Program-made: the position numbers and the translations under genes
From: Streptomyces sp. NBC_00459
GTDB lineage: Bacteria > Actinomycetota > Actinomycetes > Streptomycetales > Streptomycetaceae
Length of the DNA: 64,000 nucleotides
Reading direction: 5' to 3'
NCBI RefSeq assembly: GCF_036013955.1
Contig: NZ_CP107903.1
Span: forward strand, 7,130,001-7,194,000
Notes under the pieces: generated by a model
What the model saw: the letters and a program-made list of their open reading frames with translations, nothing else
What the model was told of the DNA's origin: nothing
Database searches by the model: none
In this document: positions 59,300 to 64,000 of the stretch, in pieces
Position numbering within the stretch: the first letter of the stretch is position 1
Layout: each line of letters begins with the position of its first letter

Positions 59300-59368
59300 T
59301 TGCGGTCTGGTGGCGACCGCGGGCCGATGTGGTTGATCGCGCAGTTCCCCGCGCCCCCTGGGGGCGCG
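59300..59368 (+). repeat. Streptomyces-type intergenic repeat with hairpin
   Basis: Includes TGGTTGATCGCGCAGTTCCC then CGCGCCCCC / GGGGGCGCG (59350-59368), a tight perfect hairpin. I recall the block GCGCAGTTCCCCGCGCCCC with a GC hairpin as one of the commonest intergenic repeats in Streptomyces. Here it separates the permease gene from GH74 within the operon and may reduce or tune read-through. Confidence 0.6.
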
Positions 59369-59403
59369 TCTTCTCCCCCCTTTTCTTCAGATCGAGGTAA
59401 GTC

Positions 59404-61632
59404 ATGCCTGCGTCCCGTCCGAGTAGACGTGCCGTTCTTGCGGCGACCGCTGCCGTCGCCGCGGTCTCCGCCGTGTCCCTGTCCGGTACGGCGGCCCAGG
59501 CGGCCTCCGCTGCGGCCGCCCCCGCCTACCGCTGGCGCACCGCAGTCATCGGGGGCACCGGATTCGTCACCGGCGTGCTCTTCCACCCTTCCGTCCGAGG
59601 TCTCGCCTACGCCCGTACCGACATCGGCGGCGCCTACCGCTGGGACGAGCGTGCCGCCCGCTGGACCGCGCTCACCGATCACCTCGGGTGGGACGACTGG
59701 AACCTCCTCGGCGTCGAGGCGATCGCCGTCGATCCCGCGCACCCCGACCGCGTCTACCTCTCCCTCGGGACGTACGCCCAGTCGTGGGCCGGAAACGGTG
59801 CCGTCCTGCGGTCCGAGGACCGGGGCGCGACCTGGGCCCGTACCGACCTGACCGTGAAGCTCGGGGCCAACGAGGACGGACGGGGCGCCGGCGAGCGGCT
59901 GCTCGTCGACCCGCGGGACAGCGACACCCTGTGGCTGGGCACCCGGCACGACGGCCTCCTCAAGTCCACCGACCGGGGCGCCACCTGGGCACCGGCGAGC
60001 ACCTTCCCGGCCACCCCGAGCGCGAGCGGCCAGGGCGTGATCTTCCTGGTAGCGGCCGGCCGTACCGTCTACGCCGGGTGGGGCGACGGCGACGGCAAGG
60101 GCACCGCCGGTACGGCCAACCTGTACCGGACCTCCGACGGCACCACCTGGGAAGCCGTACCGGGCCAGCCCGTCGGCGCCACCTCCGCCAAGGTCCCGAT
60201 CCGCGCCGCCTACGACAAGCACACCCGCGACCTGTACGTGACGTACGCCAACGCGCCCGGGCCCAACGGCCAGTCCGACGGCAGTGTGCACAAGCTGCGC
60301 ACCACGACCGGCAGTTGGACGGACGTGACCCCGGTCGAGCCGGGCGGGACCACCGCCGACGGCTCCGCCGACAACTTCGCCTACGGCGGGGTCGCCGTCG
60401 ACGCCTGCCGGGCCGGCACCCTCGTCGTCTCCACCAACAACCGCTGGGCCGACATCGACACGGTGTTCCGCTCCACGAACGGCGGTCGCACCTGGACGTC
60501 CCTCAAGGACAGCGCCGTGTTCGACGTGTCCGAGACGCCCTTCCTCAAGTGGGGCAAGGACAAGCCGAAGTTCGGCTGGTGGATCCAGGCGCTCGCCCTC
60601 GACCCCTACGACTCCCGGCACATCGTGTACGGGACCGGCGCGACCCTCTACGGCACCCGCGACCTCAAGCACTGGGCCCCGCAGATCCGAGGCCTGGAGG
60701 AGACGTCCGTACGCCACCTGATCTCACCCCCGGTCGGGCAGGCGCACCTGCTCAGCGGCCTCGGGGACATCGGTGTGATGTACCACGAGCGACTCACCTC
60801 GTCCCCGTCGCGCGGCATGGCGTCGAACCCGGTGTTCGGATCGGCGACGGGACTCGCCCAGGCCGCCGCCAAGCCGTCGTACGTCGTCCGGTCGGGGTGG
60901 GGCGACAACGGCAACGGGGCCTTCTCGAACGACGGCGGGAAGAGCTGGGCGCCCTTCGCCGCCCAGCCCGCCATCGCCAAGGACGCACCGGGGCCGATCG
61001 CCACCAACGCCGACGGCAGCGTGCTGCTGTGGACCTTCGTGCACTGGGACGGCACGAAGTACCCGGCCCAGCGCTCCACGGACAACGGCACGACCTGGTC
61101 CGAGGTCTCCTCCGTCCCGAAGGGCGCCACGCCGGTCGCCGACCCGGCCGACCCGACCCGCTTCTACGCCTACGACACCGACACGGGAACGCTGTACGCC
61201 AGCACCGACAGCGGTCTCACCTTCACCGCGCGGGCGAGCGGACTGCCCTCCGGCGACAGCCAGTTCGAGCTGGCCGCGGCGCCGGGAAGCTCCGGTGACC
61301 TGTGGCTGAGCGTCAAGTGGAACGGGCTCTACCGGTCCACCGACGCGGGTGCCACCTTCACCAAGGTGACCAGCTGCTGGGCCTCGTACACGCTCGGGTT
61401 CGGCCGGGCGGCCGAGGGTGCCTCCTACCCGGCGATCTACCTGGTCGGTTCCACCGAGACCATCACCGCCATCTACCGCTCCGACGACGAGGCGAGGACC
61501 TGGACGCGGATCAACGACGACGCCCATCAGTGGGGCTGGACCGGCGCCGCGATCACCGGCGACCCGCGCATCCACGGCCGGGTCTACGTCGCCACCAACG
61601 GGCGGGGCATCCAGTACGGGGAGCCCGTCTGA
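59404..61632 (+). CDS. Secreted xyloglucanase, glycoside hydrolase family 74
   Basis: A 742-residue secreted endo-xyloglucanase-type enzyme. The N-terminus is a Tat-type signal (RPSRRAVLAATAAVAAVSAV) ending about residue 34. Two seven-bladed propeller halves are indicated by repeated Asp-box motifs: STDRGATW, STNGGRTW, STDNGTTW, STDSGLTF and STDAGATF. Expected catalytic aspartates are Asp73 in ARTDIGGAYRW and Asp400 in GWWIQALALDPYD. No carbohydrate-binding module is attached. AGGTAAGTC-like sequence lies before ATG 59404. The stop overlaps the next ATG (TGATG), coupling it to GH42. Confidence 0.93.
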   Translation: MPASRPSRRAVLAATAAVAAVSAVSLSGTAAQAASAAAAPAYRWRTAVIGGTGFVTGVLFHPSVRGLAYARTDIGGAYRWDERAARWTALTDHLGWDDWNLLGVEAIAVDPAHPDRVYLSLGTYAQSWAGNGAVLRSEDRGATWARTDLTVKLGANEDGRGAGERLLVDPRDSDTLWLGTRHDGLLKSTDRGATWAPASTFPATPSASGQGVIFLVAAGRTVYAGWGDGDGKGTAGTANLYRTSDGTTWEAVPGQPVGATSAKVPIRAAYDKHTRDLYVTYANAPGPNGQSDGSVHKLRTTTGSWTDVTPVEPGGTTADGSADNFAYGGVAVDACRAGTLVVSTNNRWADIDTVFRSTNGGRTWTSLKDSAVFDVSETPFLKWGKDKPKFGWWIQALALDPYDSRHIVYGTGATLYGTRDLKHWAPQIRGLEETSVRHLISPPVGQAHLLSGLGDIGVMYHERLTSSPSRGMASNPVFGSATGLAQAAAKPSYVVRSGWGDNGNGAFSNDGGKSWAPFAAQPAIAKDAPGPIATNADGSVLLWTFVHWDGTKYPAQRSTDNGTTWSEVSSVPKGATPVADPADPTRFYAYDTDTGTLYASTDSGLTFTARASGLPSGDSQFELAAAPGSSGDLWLSVKWNGLYRSTDAGATFTKVTSCWASYTLGFGRAAEGASYPAIYLVGSTETITAIYRSDDEARTWTRINDDAHQWGWTGAAITGDPRIHGRVYVATNGRGIQYGEPV

Positions 61633-63596
61633 TGCCGGGGCTCGGTGACGCCACCCGGGGGCGCATCCTCTTCGGCGGTGACTACAACCCCGAGCAGTGG
61701 CCCGAGGAGAGCTGGCCCGAGGACGTCCGGCTGATGAAGGACGCCGGGGTCAACTCCGTGACACTCGGCGTCTTCTCCTGGGCGAAACTCGAACCACGCC
61801 CAGGGGCGAGGGAGTTCGGCTGGCTGGACCGGCTGATGGACCTGATGCACGAGAACGGCGTCGGCGTCGTCCTGGCCACGCCCACCTCCTCGCCGCCGCC
61901 CTGGATGGGCCGGCTGCACCCGGAGACCCTGCCCGTCGCCGAGGACGGGCGGATCGAATGGTGGGGCGGACGCCAGCACTTCGCCCACTCCAGCGCCGTC
62001 TACCGGCGCTACGCCGCCGCCATCACCGAGGACCTGGCCGCCCGCTACGGCGGCCACCCCGCCCTCACCATGTGGCACATCAACAACGAGTACTGCACCT
62101 ACGACTGGGGCGACGAGTCCGCCGCCGCGTTCCGACGGTGGCTCCAGGACAGGTACGGCACGCTGGACGCCCTCAACACCGCCTGGGGGACGGCGTTCTG
62201 GAGCCAGGGGTACGGCGACTGGTACGAGATCCTGCCGCCGCGCCTCCCGCACTACATGCGCAACCCCACCCAGGTGCTCGACTTCAAACGCTTCACCTCC
62301 GACGCGCTCCTGGAGTGCTACCTCGCGGAACGCGACATCGTCCGCCGCCACACCCCGCACCTCCCGGTCACCACCAACTTCATGCCGATGTGGGTGGGAC
62401 AGGACGCCTGGCGCTGGGCCCAGGAGGAGGACGTCGTCTCGGTCGACATCTACCCCGATCCGCGCGACCCGCTCGGCGCCCAACAGGGCGCGCTGATCCA
62501 GGACATGACGCGTTCGCAGGCACGCGGTCCGTGGATGCTGATGGAACAGGCGGCCGGCCCGGTCAACTGGCGGGGTGTCAACCACCCCAAGCCGCGCGGC
62601 CTCAACCGCCTCTGGTCGCTCCAGGCGGTGGCGCGCGGCGCCGACGCCGTCTGCTACTTCCAGTGGCGCCAGTCCCGGCAGGGCGCCGAGAAGTTCCACT
62701 CCGGCATGGTCAGCCACGCCGGCGAGCAGGGCCGCACCTTCCAGGAGGTCAAGCAGCTCGGCGCAGAACTCGCCGCCATCAGCAGCGAGGTGACGGACAG
62801 TCACACGCCCAACGACATCGCCGTTCTCCACGACTGGCACGCCTGGTGGGGCGGTGCCCAGGACGGGCGGCTCTCCTCCGAGGTGGACTACCCGCAGGTC
62901 GTACGGGCCTGGCACCGCGGCCTGTGGGAAGCGCACCTCGCGACGGACTTCGCCCACCCCGAGCACGACCTGTCCGCCTACCGGCTCGTCGTCGTACCGC
63001 AGCTGTACCTGCTCACGGACGCGGCGATCGACAACCTCCTCGCGTACGTGCGCGGCGGCGGCACCCTCGTCTGCGGCTTCCTGACTGGAGTCGCCGACGA
63101 GGACGACCGGGTACGGCCCGGCGGTATGGACGCCCGGCTGCGCGAGCTGTTCGGGCTGGGCACCCTGCACGAGTGGTGGCCGCTGGACGTGGGCGAGACG
63201 ATCGAAGTGGACGGTTTCCAGGGGCACTTGTGGTCCGAGGAGCTGGAGGCCGACGGCGCCGACGAGGTCACCCCGTACAAGGGCGGCGAACTCGACGGGC
63301 TGCCGGCGGTGCTGCGCAAGGGACGCGCCTGGTACGTCTCCACGCTCCCCGAGCCGGACGCGCTGCGGCACCTCCTCGCCAGGATCGGCGCCGACGCGGG
63401 TGTCCGGCCGGTGCTGGACGCGCTGCCCGACGGGGTCGAGGCGGTCCGCCGCGGTGAGCTGCTCTTCGTGCTCAACCACGGCTCCGATCCGGTGACCGTC
63501 CAGGTGCCCGGTGTCCACCGGGACCTGCTGACCGGGGACACCGTCACGGACGCGATCTCGCTGGGCCGGTACGGAGTGGCGGTGCTGAAGACATGA
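61632..63596 (+). CDS. Beta-galactosidase, glycoside hydrolase family 42
   Basis: A 654-residue intracellular beta-galactosidase. Barrel motifs include FGGDYNPEQWPEESW at the start; acid/base Glu153 is in HINNEYCTY and nucleophile Glu305 in WMLMEQAAGPVNW. A middle trimerisation-type domain (about 385-590) and a short C-terminal beta domain complete the family architecture. No signal peptide. Expected role here is removing galactose side chains from imported xyloglucan oligosaccharides. Start and stop overlap with both neighbours (TGATG and ATGA). Confidence 0.94.
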   Translation: MPGLGDATRGRILFGGDYNPEQWPEESWPEDVRLMKDAGVNSVTLGVFSWAKLEPRPGAREFGWLDRLMDLMHENGVGVVLATPTSSPPPWMGRLHPETLPVAEDGRIEWWGGRQHFAHSSAVYRRYAAAITEDLAARYGGHPALTMWHINNEYCTYDWGDESAAAFRRWLQDRYGTLDALNTAWGTAFWSQGYGDWYEILPPRLPHYMRNPTQVLDFKRFTSDALLECYLAERDIVRRHTPHLPVTTNFMPMWVGQDAWRWAQEEDVVSVDIYPDPRDPLGAQQGALIQDMTRSQARGPWMLMEQAAGPVNWRGVNHPKPRGLNRLWSLQAVARGADAVCYFQWRQSRQGAEKFHSGMVSHAGEQGRTFQEVKQLGAELAAISSEVTDSHTPNDIAVLHDWHAWWGGAQDGRLSSEVDYPQVVRAWHRGLWEAHLATDFAHPEHDLSAYRLVVVPQLYLLTDAAIDNLLAYVRGGGTLVCGFLTGVADEDDRVRPGGMDARLRELFGLGTLHEWWPLDVGETIEVDGFQGHLWSEELEADGADEVTPYKGGELDGLPAVLRKGRAWYVSTLPEPDALRHLLARIGADAGVRPVLDALPDGVEAVRRGELLFVLNHGSDPVTVQVPGVHRDLLTGDTVTDAISLGRYGVAVLKT

Positions 63597-64000
63597 CCGA
63601 CGGGCCCGTCCACGGAACCTGGGAGCCACGCCCCGCCGCCCGCTGGGAGGACGGCTATCTGAGCGGCAACGGCCGCCATGGCGCCCTGGTGTTCGGCGAC
63701 CCGGAGAGCGACCGCGTCATCGTCACGCACCACACCCTTGTCCGCCCGAACGGCGGCGAGCACGCACAGCCGCCACGGCTGGCGGACCGACTGGCCTCCC
63801 TCCAGGACCGTTTGCTGGCCGGGGAGACCACCGCCGCCGAGAGCTTCACCGACGGGCGGGAACTGCAGTGGGTGCAGCCCTTCCACCCGGCGTTCCAGGT
63901 GCGGCTGCGTGGCGGAGCACCGGAGGGGGAGGGGCGTGGCTACCGGCGGTCCGTCGACTTCACCACCGGGGTCACCGACGCCGGATGCGAGGGCTGGCGC
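63593..64000 (+). CDS. N-terminal fragment of a GH95-type alpha-L-fucosidase
   Basis: The gene runs off the right edge; 136 codons are visible. ATG 63593 overlaps the GH42 stop (ATGA). The start WEPRPAARWEDGYLSGNGRHGALVFG corresponds to the conserved W-x(n)-PIGNGRLGAMVFG region of the GH95 N-terminal beta domain, here in a variant form, and the sequence is followed by a substrate-side His-His-Thr segment. GH95 enzymes cleave alpha-1,2-linked fucose (or galactose), as found at the ends of fucosylated xyloglucan. No signal peptide. The catalytic barrel is outside the window. Confidence 0.75.
   Translation, partial: MTDGPVHGTWEPRPAARWEDGYLSGNGRHGALVFGDPESDRVIVTHHTLVRPNGGEHAQPPRLADRLASLQDRLLAGETTAAESFTDGRELQWVQPFHPAFQVRLRGGAPEGEGRGYRRSVDFTTGVTDAGCEGWR

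Noticed and set aside
1..64000. CRISPR arrays, tRNA or rRNA genes, insertion sequences
   Set aside because: No regularly spaced direct repeats, cloverleaf patterns, rRNA-like sequence or transposase motifs were found on reading both strands.

Overview
The window is a GC-rich actinobacterial chromosome segment, almost certainly from a Streptomyces species. The signs are very high G+C at third codon positions, frequent GTG starts, start/stop overlaps, a mycothiol-dependent family enzyme, an LAETG sortase substrate, futalosine-pathway chemistry and typical Streptomyces intergenic repeats. Gene order follows the rpsB to polyamine/GABA region of the S. coelicolor core chromosome. No tRNA, rRNA, CRISPR array, transposase or phage gene was seen.

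Layout. 1-7.1 kb: translation and lipid core genes (secreted-protein fragment, rpsB, tsf, pyrH, frr, cdsA, coiled-coil protein, rlmN). 7.1-11.1 kb: a TPP riboswitch with its own terminator, driving a thiamine-type ABC importer. 11.1-16.7 kb: mixed genes (mycothiol-type enzyme, LAETG surface protein, LOG-like protein, VOC protein, two-gene ABC exporter). 16.9-21.8 kb: class III aminotransferase and Lrp regulator, divergent from gamma-aminobutyraldehyde dehydrogenase and a polyamine-binding lipoprotein. 22.0-26.5 kb: LacI regulator divergent from an esterase/GH2 pair, with an operator between them. 26.5-33.4 kb: serine hydrolase, an ECF sigma factor fused to an anti-sigma-like membrane module, GDPD, a probable aminodeoxyfutalosine deaminase, a DUF4190-type protein and a NADAR protein. 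33.5-40.9 kb: a six-gene polyamine uptake and oxidation operon. 41.0-52.2 kb: small hypothetical, PAP2 phosphatase behind a structured leader, gabT, a divergent hydrolase/TetR pair, a VirD4/TraG-like membrane ATPase, a PucR regulator and an aldehyde dehydrogenase. 52.3-64.0 kb: a glycan locus (GH3, sugar-binding lipoprotein, two permeases, GH74, GH42, start of GH95) that best fits xyloglucan use.

How the genes fit together. Polyamine import, FAD-dependent oxidation, two aminobutyraldehyde dehydrogenases, two aminotransferases and a further aldehyde dehydrogenase make a route from putrescine or spermidine through GABA to succinate, under Lrp- and PucR-type regulators. In the last 12 kb, a secreted GH74 enzyme would cut xyloglucan, the ABC permeases would import oligosaccharides (no ATPase gene is present, so a shared MsiK-type ATPase is expected), and GH42, GH95 and GH3 would trim galactose, fucose and glucose or xylose. 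Two identical 14-bp perfect palindromes in the divergent control region are the likely operators.

Limits. All functions come from reading motifs and family resemblance without database searches. Promoters, operators and start sites are pattern-based.
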